DNA of 64,000 nucleotides from Aureimonas sp. SA4125 (GTDB lineage: Bacteria > Pseudomonadota > Alphaproteobacteria > Rhizobiales > Rhizobiaceae), in assembly GCF_019973775.1 (NCBI RefSeq), contig NZ_AP025032.1, forward strand, positions 2,294,001 through 2,358,000. The letters run 5' to 3'. Position numbers and translations under genes: made by a program. Positions 26,138 through 35,193 of this stretch are shown here, one piece after another. The notes under the pieces were generated by a model. That model did no database searches, was not told where the DNA came from, and saw only the letters and a list, made by a program, of their open reading frames with translations. Numbering within the stretch: position 1 is the stretch's first letter; each line of letters opens with the position of its first letter.

Positions 26138-27152
26138 TCACCGCCGCAGGACGACGGCCAACACGAACAGGGCGCCTGCGGCGGAGGTGACGATCCCGAC
26201 GGGGAGTTCCTGCGGTGCAAGGACGACGCGGCTGGCGAGATCGCTGACCAGAAGCAGGATGGCGCCGAGAAGTGCGGAGGTCGCGACGAGCGCTCCGTGG
26301 CGCACGCCGACGAGGGCGCGGGCGAGGTGCGGCACCATGAGGCCGACGAAGCCGATCACGCCTGACAGGGCAACCAACGAAGCCGTGGCCAGCGCCGCAA
26401 GGGCGAAGACAAGAAGGCGCAGCTTTCCGACATCGACGCCGAGGGAGGTCGCGGTTTCCTCGCCGCCGAGGAGGGCGTCCAACCGGCTGCGAAGTGCCAG
26501 TCCTGTGCCGACCGCAAGCACGGTCCCGAAAATTCCGCAGGTTGCTCCAGCTCGCCAGGCCGAGCCCTCCCGCTGTCCAGAACAGGACTGAGTAGGCCGC
26601 CCTCTGGTCGCCGGAGAAGACCATCCAGGTCGTCAGCGCGCCGAACAGGAAGGACACCGCCAGTCCGGCAATCACCAGCCGCTCCGGTCCCCGGCCGTCC
26701 TGGCGCGTCATCAGCGTCAGGACCGCGGCCGCCGACACGAGCGCACCCGCGAAGGCGGCTGCGGGGAGGGTCCAGACGCCGAGCCGGTCGCCAAAGACGG
26801 TGATGACCGACACCGCCCCGGCCGCAGCTCCCGAGGAGAGGCCGAACAGGAAGGGATCGGCGAGGTCGTTGCGCGTCGTCGTCTGGAGAAGTACGCCGAC
26901 GACGGCGAGACCGGCTCCGACACAGATGGCGAGGAGGACGCGCGGCAGCCGGAGGTCGAGGACGATCCGGGCGATCGGCCCGGAGATACCGTCGCCGATC
27001 CCGAGCGCTCCGGCGAGAACCCGCAAGACGTCGCTTGCGTCCAGCGGCGTGGAGCCGAAGGCGATGCCCGCGATCGCCAGGATGAGAAGGAGGCTCGCCC
27101 CGGCGACCAGAACAAGCGCGAGAAGGCCCGGCTTCGATGCGAAGGTCTTCAC
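26138..27152 (-). pseudogene. FecCD-type ABC permease with a single-base frameshift
   Basis: Two overlapping frames together encode a 337-residue FecCD/BtuC-like permease. The N-terminal part runs MKTFASKPGLLALVLVAGAS... to GGLGLASWSNL. The C-terminal part continues in another frame from VLAVGTGLALRSRLDALLGGEE to LFVLAVVLRR. The break lies at 26529-26534 (minus strand AATTTT), where removing one base restores the frame. All expected TM segments and the cytoplasmic coupling loop are present once joined. It follows the binding-protein gene with an ATGA overlap. It may be inactivated, or the extra base may be a sequencing error. Confidence 0.85.
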
Positions 27153-28111
27153 TGCGCCGCAAAGTCAGCGGGATGCAGGGCTCTGGCCAGGGCCTCGACG
27201 GCGTCGATGTTGGCGGGGCCGGGCGTGATCTGCTCGTAGCGCAGCGGCAGGAAGCGCTCGTTCCTGACTGCGGTCGTCTCGCTCATCGCTGGATGTCGCT
27301 TCAGGAAGTCGAGGAGCTTGGCGTATCCGGCGCCGTCCTGGTAGTCGAGGAGGACGAGGAACTCGGGGTTCCGGACCGCCACGTCCTCCCACGACGTCGT
27401 GCCCCAGCTCATGTTTATGTCGCCGAGCACGTTGGTGCCGCCCGCGGCTTCGATCAGGGCCGTCGGCATCGCGAACTTGCCCGCCGTGAACGGCTTGTCC
27501 TCGCCGGAATCGTAAAGGAATACGGAGACGGGCGTCTTGCCCTTCACCGCGTCCGACACCTTGGCGACCCGGTCCTTCCAACCCGCGACCAGCGCCCTGG
27601 CCTCGCTCTCCTTGCCGAAGATCGTGCCGAGCGCGATCTCGTCGCCGTACAGGAGATCCATCGAGGCACGGGGCCGGGCCTTGTCGACTTGGGCGCAGCT
27701 TTCGGTGAGGACGTAGGTGGCGATGCCCTTGGGCGCCAACGTGTCCGGCGTCACCTCGCCGCCGGGCTTCATGCCGTAGTGCCAGCCGGCCATGAAGAAG
27801 TCGGCGTCGGCGGCGATCAGGGTTTCCATCGTCGGGTACTTCGGTGCGAGCTCGGGGAGCGCTCCCTTCGCCGCATCGAAGGCGGGTGTCGTCTTGTACC
27901 AACCGGAGACGCCCGTGACCCCGGCCATATGAGGCTGGAGACCGAGCGCAAAAGCCATCTCGCTCATGTTGAGATCGTGGACGACGGCGCGCTCGGGCGC
28001 CTTGTCGAAGGTCAGCATGCGCCCGCAGTTCTCGACCGCCACGGGGAAGGCCAGCGCGGGCGCGGCGAGAACGAGCGACGCCACGAGGGCGATGTGGGGC
28101 AGGGCGCGCAT
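27149..28111 (-). CDS. Periplasmic binding protein of FecB/BtuF type (metal or metal-chelate uptake)
   Basis: A 320-residue class III binding protein with a signal peptide (residues 1-21, LAAPALA) and the two-lobe helical backbone pattern of FepB/BtuF proteins (PERAVVHDLNMSEMAFALGLQ..., NPEFLVLLDYQDG). It carries three Cys. The ligand is unknown; the setting beside zinc genes and palindromes suggests zinc or a zinc chelate rather than iron, which is inference. GGAGA precedes the ATG. It overlaps the permease start. Confidence 0.82.
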   Translation of the reverse strand: MRALPHIALVASLVLAAPALAFPVAVENCGRMLTFDKAPERAVVHDLNMSEMAFALGLQPHMAGVTGVSGWYKTTPAFDAAKGALPELAPKYPTMETLIAADADFFMAGWHYGMKPGGEVTPDTLAPKGIATYVLTESCAQVDKARPRASMDLLYGDEIALGTIFGKESEARALVAGWKDRVAKVSDAVKGKTPVSVFLYDSGEDKPFTAGKFAMPTALIEAAGGTNVLGDINMSWGTTSWEDVAVRNPEFLVLLDYQDGAGYAKLLDFLKRHPAMSETTAVRNERFLPLRYEQITPGPANIDAVEALARALHPADFAAQ

Positions 28112-28131
28112 GGCGATCTCCGGGGGTAAGT

Positions 28132-28971
28132 TCAGGCTGCGGGGGTGTCGAAAACCAACAGCGGGCGGCCGGTCGACGGATTGGTGAAGGGGAAGCAGTC
28201 CATCGCGAAAACGCTGCGGACGGTCGCTGCCGACAGGGCGGCGGCCGGATCGCCGTGCGCGACGAGGCGCCCGGACTGCATGACGGCGACGCGATCGGCG
28301 AAGGGCGTGACGAGCGCGAGGTCGTGCAAGACCGCGACGACTGTGATCCCGAGGCCGCGGGCCAGATCCAACATGTCAGCGCGTGCCAGCGGGTCGAGAT
28401 GATTGGTGGGCTCGTCGAGGATCAGGATCGACGGCTCCTGCGCCATCGCGCGGGCGATCGCAGCGCGCTGGCGCTCGCCGCCGGACAGGGTCGCGAGGCG
28501 ACGATCGCCGAGGCCGTCGAGGCCGACACGCTCGCACGCCCGTTCCACCACGACGGCATGGCGTTGGTTCGGGCATCGGCCGTGATGGGGGATGCGCCCG
28601 AGGCCGACATAGTCGACAACCGTCAGCCTTCCATCCGGCAGGTCGCTCTGGCCGACGACGGCGATCAAGCGGCCACGATCGACAAGCGGGATCTGGGCGA
28701 GGTCACGCCCGTCAATCGAGATCGATCCCTTGCTGGGTCGGACCTTGCCGAACAGGAGGCGCAGCAATGAGGTCTTGCCGGCTCCATTGGGTCCGACGAT
28801 CGCCAGCCGCTCCCCGGGAGCGACCTCGAGATCAACCTCCTGAAGAATGGGGCGGCCATCGCGCGTGATCAGGTGGATCGATGCGACAGAGATTCGACCT
28901 GCTTCTGTCGGCAAGCGCATGGGTTTCAATCCGATAACAGAAAGGCGCGACATGCCGGACAGCGTTCGCAC
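28132..28971 (-). CDS. ABC transporter ATPase of FecE/HmuV type
   Basis: A 279-residue ATPase with Walker A GPNGAGKTS (about residues 60-68), Q-loop VVGQSDLPDG, signature LSGGERQRAAIARAMAQEP and Walker B ILILDEPTNHLD. It forms an importer with the following FecB-like and FecCD-like genes. GTG 28971 has GAGGG upstream; ATG 28953 and ATG 28920 are alternatives. A Zur-like palindrome lies 37-54 bp upstream of this start, so it is probably the first gene of a zinc-regulated transcript. Confidence 0.87.
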   Translation of the reverse strand: MRTLSGMSRLSVIGLKPMRLPTEAGRISVASIHLITRDGRPILQEVDLEVAPGERLAIVGPNGAGKTSLLRLLFGKVRPSKGSISIDGRDLAQIPLVDRGRLIAVVGQSDLPDGRLTVVDYVGLGRIPHHGRCPNQRHAVVVERACERVGLDGLGDRRLATLSGGERQRAAIARAMAQEPSILILDEPTNHLDPLARADMLDLARGLGITVVAVLHDLALVTPFADRVAVMQSGRLVAHGDPAAALSAATVRSVFAMDCFPFTNPSTGRPLLVFDTPAA

Positions 28972-29007
28972 GGGACCCTCGGAGGTTGGACAGTGTCAGT
29001 GCACCCC

Positions 29008-29025
29008 GTAATGTTATCCTATTAC
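29008..29025. promoter_or_regulatory. Probable Zur site in divergent promoter region
   Basis: GTAAT-N8-ATTAC, a perfect 5-bp inverted repeat that contains AATGTTAT, the half-site typical of proteobacterial Zur boxes. It lies between the ABC ATPase gene (-) and a small + strand gene, able to control both. Confidence 0.65.
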
Positions 29026-29088
29026 AAATACAAGCCTGAAACTTCCAGAAAACCGGGCTTGCTTGCGGTTCGAACAGGAACATTTGTG

Positions 29089-29211
29089 ATGTCACAACAG
29101 CTTCGGCGATCGGCGCTTCGGGGATCGGCTCTCCAGCGCTTGGGCTTCGTCGTCGCTCCCATCTCCGTGCTCTGGCTGTTCGTCGCCTTCGCATTGGACG
29201 CCTTCGCGTGA
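29089..29211 (+). CDS. 40-residue small membrane peptide, unknown
   Basis: Encodes 40 residues: a basic N-terminus (SQQLRRSALRGSALQRLG) and one hydrophobic helix (FVVAPISVLWLFVAFALDAFA). An AGGA-like site lies about ten bases upstream of the ATG. It is transcribed divergently from the zinc-linked ABC operon, with the Zur-like palindrome between them. It could be a zinc-regulated small membrane protein. No family is recognised, and the short length makes chance possible. Confidence 0.4.
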   Translation: MSQQLRRSALRGSALQRLGFVVAPISVLWLFVAFALDAFA

Positions 29212-30059
29212 CCTTCTCGGCGATGCCCGCCGTCCGGCTTCCATTGAAAAGCGCGGGATCGCCCAATCTCGGAACAGGTGAGAACAATTCGGGCACAGCG
29301 GCGGTTTAGGGCATCGCTGCGATCAAATCCAAGTCAATGAGGCTCTGCGCGCTGGCCCGTATTGCCTCTTCCTTCGGGCGCGGCCGTAGTTCCCGACCGA
29401 CTGGACGATCTGCAGGCGAAACGCTCGTCCAGCCCGAGCGCGGAGCCATTGCCGGGATCGAGGCCGAGGAAGCGCTTCACTTTCGGATCGGATCGGGCCG
29501 TTCACCGCCCGAAATGTGGGCGCTACCAGCTCAAGAACGTCAATGCATGGCGGACCTCCACGCGACGCTGGTGCGGCTTCGGGCAGGCGATGCCGACGAT
29601 CTCCGGATCGCGACCTGGCTTATCGGCGGACACATGGACGATCACCGCGCAATCTTCGTGCGACGCATCCAACGTGATGACGCGTGGAAGAGGGTAGGTG
29701 TGCTGAGGATCCATAGGCCGCCCGACATGCGCCCATCACCGTCGATATATAAGTTGCATAAGATAGATTATGGAACCTAGCGGATGATGCCCTGGCGCCG
29801 GACGCTGGTTGCTGACCAATGCTCGCAATGGAGAGCGGACGGGAATGTCCCTCTTTCGCACGCCCCACTGACGCTCGATGGCGGACGCGATCGTGAGACG
29901 CCCGGCCCCACAGGCTCTCGCGACCCGCGGTGTCCAACGGTTGAGACGCAGCTCACGCCATTGCGATGTCACTCTCTCTGTACGTTCCTCTGGGCTGGCC
30001 CAGTTGCAATGCGACGGCGTCGGCCGCTGTGGCTGGTGCGATTTTTCGGGAGTGCCGCA
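29212..30059. other. Long stretch without a clear gene
   Basis: 848 bp. The best coding-like piece is minus-strand 29523-29714 (63 codons, with IVGIACPKPHQRRVEVRHALTFL), which could be the start of a broken small conserved protein whose continuation is out of frame. The rest shows no recognisable gene. Confidence 0.45.
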
Positions 30060-30878
30060 ATGACCCATGTGCTGCATGCCTCCAAGACGCGTTCCGGCGC
30101 GCACCGTCTCGTCATCCGCGAGCTTGGCCCCGAACAGGTCGGGGCAGCGTTTCGCAAGGGCCTCGACGATTTCCGTCAGAAGCCGTCGCACTACGTGTTT
30201 CTGTGTCTCGTCTATCCGCTGATGGGGCTGGTCATCGGGTTGTGGACCTCGGGCAACGAAGCGCTGCCGTCGCTCTTTCCACTGGTCGGCGGCTTCGCGC
30301 TGCTCGGCCCGATCGCCGCGCTCGGGCTCTACGAGATCAGCCGGCGGCGCGAAGCGGGCCTCGATACCGCGTGGCGCCATGCCTTCGATGTCCTGCGTTC
30401 TCCCTCGATCGTCCCGATCGCGGCGCTGGGTGTCGTCCTGATGGCGATCTTCTTCTGTTGGATCATGAGCGCCCAGGCGCTCTTCGATTGGGCCTTCGCC
30501 GGCCAGGAAACTCAATCCGTGCCGGGTTTCGTCGCCGATCTCTTCGGAACGGCGCGTGGCTGGACTCTGATCGTCGTCGGAAATCTCGTCGGTTTGGGCT
30601 TCGCGCTCGTGACACTCTGCATCAGCGTCGTGTCGTTTCCGCTGCTTCTCGACCGCCCGGTCAGCCTCCTGCAGGCCGTGGAAACCTCGCTGCGAGTCAC
30701 GGCCCGGAACCCGAAGGCGGTCCTTCTCTGGGGGCTGATCGTCGGTACGGCGCTCTTTGCCGGTTCCATCCCGCTGTTTGCCGGTCTCGCCGTCGCCGTT
30801 CCTGTCCTCGGCCACGCGACATGGCATCTCTACCGGGCTGCTGTGGAACCGGAAGCAAATCTCTCGCGCAGCGACTGA
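30060..30878 (+). CDS. DUF2189 family integral membrane protein
   Basis: A 272-residue inner-membrane protein with six hydrophobic segments. The N-terminal domain keeps the DUF2189 pattern (FRKGLDDFRQKPSHYVFLCLVYPLMGLVIGLW), and VSFPLLLDRPVSLLQAVETSLRV lies before the last helices. Some members have been called cytochrome c oxidase-associated, but no clear role is known. ATG 30060 is used; the in-frame ATG 30009 would add 17 residues. It is convergent with the downstream MBL gene. Confidence 0.8.
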   Translation: MTHVLHASKTRSGAHRLVIRELGPEQVGAAFRKGLDDFRQKPSHYVFLCLVYPLMGLVIGLWTSGNEALPSLFPLVGGFALLGPIAALGLYEISRRREAGLDTAWRHAFDVLRSPSIVPIAALGVVLMAIFFCWIMSAQALFDWAFAGQETQSVPGFVADLFGTARGWTLIVVGNLVGLGFALVTLCISVVSFPLLLDRPVSLLQAVETSLRVTARNPKAVLLWGLIVGTALFAGSIPLFAGLAVAVPVLGHATWHLYRAAVEPEANLSRSD

Positions 30879-30893
30879 AAGCGCGAGCGCCCG

Positions 30894-31703
30894 TCAGTCG
30901 ATCGCGAACTCGTGCGTGAGACCGTCATATCCCGGGCGCACATGCTCTGGCAGGCTGGCGCAGAGCGTGGCGTAGTCGAGCGGCGTATGCATGTGCGTCA
31001 GCGTCGCGCTGCCGACGCCCAGCCGGCCGATCCAGTCCAGTGCCTGGTCGAGCGAGAGATGGCTGGGATGCGGGCGGTACTGCAGCGCGTCGATGACGAT
31101 ATGCTCGGCGCCCGCAAGGGCATCGACAGCCGCCGGCGGAAAATCACTGACATCGGTGCAGTAGGCCAGCGGCCCGACGCGGAAGCCGAGCGAATGAAGC
31201 GAACCATGACTCTGCCGGAAGGCGGTGATGGCGAGCGGCCCTCCCGGCCCGTCGATTGTAAAGCCTGCGCCCGGCTCGATCGGCACGTGGCGAACGATCG
31301 GCCTGTAGGCACTGCCGACGGGTGTCTCGTAGCAATAGCCGAACCCCGCGACGAGGCGTTCATGCGTCTCGGCGTCGGCGTGGACGGGAATGAGCGACCT
31401 GGAATCGAGATTGTAGCCGCGCACGTCATCGAGCCCGTGGATATGGTCGGCGTGGGAATGCGTGATGAGGACCGCGTCGAGCCGGGATACCTTGGCCGAG
31501 AGCATCTGCAGACGAAAGTCCGGACCGCAGTCGATCGCCACCACCGTCTTTCCCTCGGGCGTGATCCGCTCGAGCAGCGCCGAGGCACGGCTGCGCCGAT
31601 TGCGGGGATTTGCCGGATCGCAGGCCCCCCAGTCTCCGGTGATGCGCGGCGTTCCGGGCGACGAGCCGCAGCCGAGGATCGTCAAACGCAGCGTCGCGCT
31701 CAC
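30894..31703 (-). CDS. MBL-fold metal-dependent hydrolase (PhnP-like)
   Basis: A 269-residue metallo-beta-lactamase-fold hydrolase with the motif THSHADHIHG (His82, His84, Asp86, His87) and later THMHTPLD. It resembles PhnP/RNase Z-like phosphodiesterases; the substrate is unknown. Its start overlaps the tatD stop (ATGA), and the metG-tatD-MBL order is conserved in Hyphomicrobiales, suggesting a housekeeping nucleotide-related role. Confidence 0.87.
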   Translation of the reverse strand: MSATLRLTILGCGSSPGTPRITGDWGACDPANPRNRRSRASALLERITPEGKTVVAIDCGPDFRLQMLSAKVSRLDAVLITHSHADHIHGLDDVRGYNLDSRSLIPVHADAETHERLVAGFGYCYETPVGSAYRPIVRHVPIEPGAGFTIDGPGGPLAITAFRQSHGSLHSLGFRVGPLAYCTDVSDFPPAAVDALAGAEHIVIDALQYRPHPSHLSLDQALDWIGRLGVGSATLTHMHTPLDYATLCASLPEHVRPGYDGLTHEFAID

Positions 31704-32509
31704 GGCAGGTCGTTCCGCCGGGGATCGGGTACCTTGCCAAATAGGCGGAAGAAGTTGTCGGACGTCGTCGTCGCGATCGTTTCGAGATCGACGCCTTTGA
31801 CCTCGGCCAGCACGGCAGCCGTCTCGCGGGTGAAGGCTGGTTCGTTGCGCCGGCCGCGGTGCGGCGGCGGCGCGAGATAAGGTGCATCCGTCTCGACGAG
31901 AAGCCGCTCCATCGGCACCTTTGCCGCAATGGCGCGCAGCTCTGCCGAGCCCTTGAAGGCGAGAATGCCGGAAAAGGAGACATGGCCGCCGAGGGCGACG
32001 CCGGTGGCGGCGAGTGCCGGGCCGGAGGAGAAGCAGTGCAGGATGAAGGGGAAGGCCCCCTTCCCGGTCTCGTCCTCGAGGATCGCCGCCATGTCGTCGT
32101 CGGCCTGGCGCGAATGGACCACCAGCGGCAGTCCTGTCTCGCGCGCAGCGGCGATGTGCCGGCGAAACACCTGTCGCTGCAGGTCGTGCGGCGCGCGATC
32201 GTGAAAATAGTCGAGCCCGGCCTCGCCGATGGCGACGATCTTGGGATGCGCGGACAGTCGCACGAGTTCGGCGGTCGGCACGTCCGGTTCCTCGGCCGCG
32301 TTGATGGGATGCGTGCCGACGGAAGCATAGACAGCAGGATGCGCCTCGGCGATTGCCGTCAGGCGGTCGATCTTCGACACAAGGGTCGAGATCGTCACCA
32401 TCAGCTTGACGCCGGCCGCAGCCGCACGGTCCACAAGTTCGTCGCGCTCGCCGTCGAAATCGGGAAAATCCAGATGACAGTGGCTGTCGACGATGAAGAC
32501 GCCCGCCAT
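31700..32509 (-). CDS. tatD: TatD-family metal-dependent DNase
   Basis: A 269-residue TIM-barrel hydrolase. The metal site begins VDSHCHLDF (His10, His12), with GEAGLDYF (Glu), VVHSRQADDD (His), HCFSSG (His) and VETDAPYL (Asp). This is the full TatD/YcfH set for a 3'-5' DNase or related phosphodiesterase. Its start shares one base with the metG stop (TGATG), so translation is coupled. Confidence 0.92.
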   Translation of the reverse strand: MAGVFIVDSHCHLDFPDFDGERDELVDRAAAAGVKLMVTISTLVSKIDRLTAIAEAHPAVYASVGTHPINAAEEPDVPTAELVRLSAHPKIVAIGEAGLDYFHDRAPHDLQRQVFRRHIAAARETGLPLVVHSRQADDDMAAILEDETGKGAFPFILHCFSSGPALAATGVALGGHVSFSGILAFKGSAELRAIAAKVPMERLLVETDAPYLAPPPHRGRRNEPAFTRETAAVLAEVKGVDLETIATTTSDNFFRLFGKVPDPRRNDLP

Positions 32510-34050
32510 CAGGCGACGTCCGGTTCCACGAAGCGCGGAAAAACGCCCTCGGGCACCGGAAGCGGCCGCCCCGATACGAGCGTCGCCTCCGGCACCAGCT
32601 CGCCGAAGGTTCGTTCGTCCTCGCCGACGCCCAGAAGGTCCAGCATCTTCGCCATCGAGCCCGGCATCACCGGCTGCAGCAGGATCGACACGCGCCGGAG
32701 GATCTCGGCCGTCACGTAGAGGACCGTCGCCATCCGCGCCGGATCGCTCTTGCGCAGCGCCCAGGGCTCCTGGCCGGCGAAATACCGGTTGGCATCGGCT
32801 ACGACGCCGATGATCGGCGCCAGCATATGGTGCATCTCCTGCCGGTCGATCGCCTCGCGCGCCGTCTGCAGCAACGACGCACTCGCCAGGAGGATGGCCT
32901 CATCCGCCTCGGTGAAGGCGCCGGGGGTCGGCACGCGCGACTCGCAATGCTTCGAGATCATCGACAGCGAGCGCTGGGCGAGATTGCCGAGGTCGTTGGC
33001 AAGTTCCGAGTTCGTGCGGTTGACGATCGCCTCGTGCGAATAGTTGCCGTCCTGGCCGAACGGCACCTCGCGCAGGAAGAAGTAGCGGAACGGGTCGAGC
33101 CCGTAGGCCTCGATGAGATCGAAGGGATCGACGACATTGCCGACCGACTTCGACATCTTCTCACCGCGGTTGAAGACGAAGCCGTGCGCGAAGACACGCT
33201 TGGGCAGCGGCAGTCCGGCCGACATCAGGAAGGCCGGCCAGTAAACCGTGTGGAAGCGCACGATGTCCTTGCCGATGACGTGGAGGTCCGCCGGCCAGAA
33301 GTCGCTCCGGGCCCCCTCCTCCGGAAATCCCGTCGCCGTCAGGTAGTTCGTCAGGGCGTCGACCCAGACATACATGACATGCTTCTCGTCGCCCGGCACC
33401 GGGATGCCCCAGTCGAACGTCGTGCGCGACACCGAGAGGTCGCGCAGGCCCGACTTGACGAAGGAGACGACCTCGTTGCGCCGCTCCGACGGCCCGATGA
33501 AGTCGGGATGGGTGTCGTAATGGGCGAGCAGCCTTTCCTGGAAGGCGGACAGACGGAAGAAATAGCTCTCCTCCTCGACCCAGGTGACCGGCGTACCCTG
33601 CGGCCCGAAGCGCTTGCCGTCCTCGCGCAGCACCGTCTCGTCCTCGGCGTAGTAGGCCTCGTCGCGCACGGAATACCAGCCGGAATAGGCGTCCTTGTAG
33701 ATGTCGCCGGCATCCTGCATGCGCTTCCAGATCGCCTGGCTGGCGATCTTGTGGCGGGCTTCGCTGGTGCGGATGAAATCGTCGTTCGAGCCGCCCAGGA
33801 CGGCGGCCATGCGCTTGAACTCCGCCGCATTGCGATCGGCGAGGTCCTCGACCTCGATGCCTTCGGCCCGCGCCGTCTGCAGCATCTTCATGCCGTGCTC
33901 GTCGGTACCGGTGAGGAAGAGGACGTCATAGCCGTCGAGCCGCTTGAAGCGCGCCACTACGTCGGTCGCGATCAGTTCGTAGGCATGGCCGATATGCGGC
34001 TTGCCGTTCGGATAGGAAATCGCCGTGGTCAGATAATAGCGTTCGGCCAT
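32509..34050 (-). CDS. metG: Methionyl-tRNA synthetase
   Basis: A 513-residue class I synthetase that charges tRNA-Met. HIGH box HIGH (residues 19-22, in [10 protein letters not shown]), KMSKS box in [10 protein letters not shown], and an all-helical anticodon domain at the end. The size fits the short alphaproteobacterial form without the C-terminal EMAP-like domain. ATG 34050 is chosen because [17 protein letters not shown] is the family start; the frame is open 16 codons upstream. Confidence 0.96.
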   Translation of the reverse strand: MAERYYLTTAISYPNGKPHIGHAYELIATDVVARFKRLDGYDVLFLTGTDEHGMKMLQTARAEGIEVEDLADRNAAEFKRMAAVLGGSNDDFIRTSEARHKIASQAIWKRMQDAGDIYKDAYSGWYSVRDEAYYAEDETVLREDGKRFGPQGTPVTWVEEESYFFRLSAFQERLLAHYDTHPDFIGPSERRNEVVSFVKSGLRDLSVSRTTFDWGIPVPGDEKHVMYVWVDALTNYLTATGFPEEGARSDFWPADLHVIGKDIVRFHTVYWPAFLMSAGLPLPKRVFAHGFVFNRGEKMSKSVGNVVDPFDLIEAYGLDPFRYFFLREVPFGQDGNYSHEAIVNRTNSELANDLGNLAQRSLSMISKHCESRVPTPGAFTEADEAILLASASLLQTAREAIDRQEMHHMLAPIIGVVADANRYFAGQEPWALRKSDPARMATVLYVTAEILRRVSILLQPVMPGSMAKMLDLLGVGEDERTFGELVPEATLVSGRPLPVPEGVFPRFVEPDVA

Positions 34051-34140
34051 AGGGCTTTCTTGCGAGTCGCGTTGAGAGCGTTCAATCCAGTCGGACATAG
34101 GGCATTAGAGCCCTCGCCTCAATGCGCTGCGCGCCGTCGA

Positions 34141-35193
34141 TCAGGCGACGGCGGCTCGAAGGCTGAAGACGGCGTGGAACAGGCTGACCAGCATCTGCTT
34201 GCGGTCGAGATTGTAGGCAAGGCCCTCCCGCAGCCGCTGGCTCTCCGCCATCCACAGCGCGGCGAAGCGCCCGGCATGGGCCCCGTCTGCACCGGCAAGC
34301 CGGGCCTCGGCCTCGTGCGCGATCCATTTGAAGACGGCGTCCAGCATCAGCTCGAAGGCCGATTCCCGCCCCTTTTGCGTCAGGACGTCCGCAAGTCCCT
34401 GGATCGCCTGCCAGTCCGGCTCATCGGCGGTGTAGAGCTCGCGGATCTTCGCCTCGATCTCGAGCCCGCCATTGGCGATGAGCGAGACGGCGGTGCGCAC
34501 GCTGCCGCCGGCAAGCCCGATGGCGCCGGTGATCTCGGCCTCGCCGAAGGTCGTCGGCATGGAATGCAGCGCCGCCGCCATGTCGGCCTCGCCAAGGCCG
34601 TCGAAGCGCAGGACGCGGCATCGCGAGCGGATCGTCGGGAGGAGCCTCCCCGGCAGATGGTTGGTGATGAGGAAGATCGAGCGCTCCGGCGGCTCCTCGA
34701 GGATCTTCAGGAGAGCATTTGCGGCATTGCGGTTCATGTCGTCGGCGGGATCGATGAGGGCGATCCGCCACTGGCCGCCGCCGGTCGTCGTGCGGAAGAA
34801 GCGGTTGAGCTTGCGGATCTCCTCGACCGTGATCTGCGTCTTGAAGCCGCCGCCGCGCTCGGCCGCGGGTCGGGTGATGTGAACGAGGCCGGGATGCCCC
34901 CCGCCGGCGATCTGACGTGCCACCGGGCTTTCCGGATCGGCGACGGGCTCGGCCGAACCCGGTGACAGTTTCGGCGAGAGGAGATACCGCGCGAAGGCAA
35001 AGGCGGCGGTCGCCTTGCCGATGCCGCGCGGCCCCTGCAGAAGCCAGGCGTGGTGGAGCTTGCCGCTTTGGTGGGCACCGACGAGCGCTGCCCATTGCGT
35101 CGCATGGCCGAAAAGGCGTGACCGGGCAGCCGGCGACGGGACGTCGGGAAGCGAGTCGTGATCCTCGCGGGCTTCGACCGTGCTCTCACTCAT
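34141..35193 (-). CDS. holB: DNA polymerase III delta-prime subunit
   Basis: A 350-residue clamp-loader subunit. The AAA+ domain has a P-loop-like GPRGIGKAT (about residues 54-62) and the segment EEIRKLNRFFRTT, with DPADDMNRNAANALLKILEEPP as the typical SRC-preceding block. It helps load the beta clamp at the replisome. The start overlaps the tmk stop by 8 bp. Upstream in-frame codons overlap tmk and are not used. Confidence 0.93.
   Translation of the reverse strand: MSESTVEAREDHDSLPDVPSPAARSRLFGHATQWAALVGAHQSGKLHHAWLLQGPRGIGKATAAFAFARYLLSPKLSPGSAEPVADPESPVARQIAGGGHPGLVHITRPAAERGGGFKTQITVEEIRKLNRFFRTTTGGGQWRIALIDPADDMNRNAANALLKILEEPPERSIFLITNHLPGRLLPTIRSRCRVLRFDGLGEADMAAALHSMPTTFGEAEITGAIGLAGGSVRTAVSLIANGGLEIEAKIRELYTADEPDWQAIQGLADVLTQKGRESAFELMLDAVFKWIAHEAEARLAGADGAHAGRFAALWMAESQRLREGLAYNLDRKQMLVSLFHAVFSLRAAVA

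Noticed and set aside
29337..29780. A 147-codon plus-strand open frame
   Set aside because: No ribosome site, no recognisable domain and an unlikely composition. Left as part of the unassigned stretch.
29784..30059. Upstream extension of the DUF2189 frame
   Set aside because: Residues encoded here do not resemble the family and the DUF2189 homology begins after 30060.
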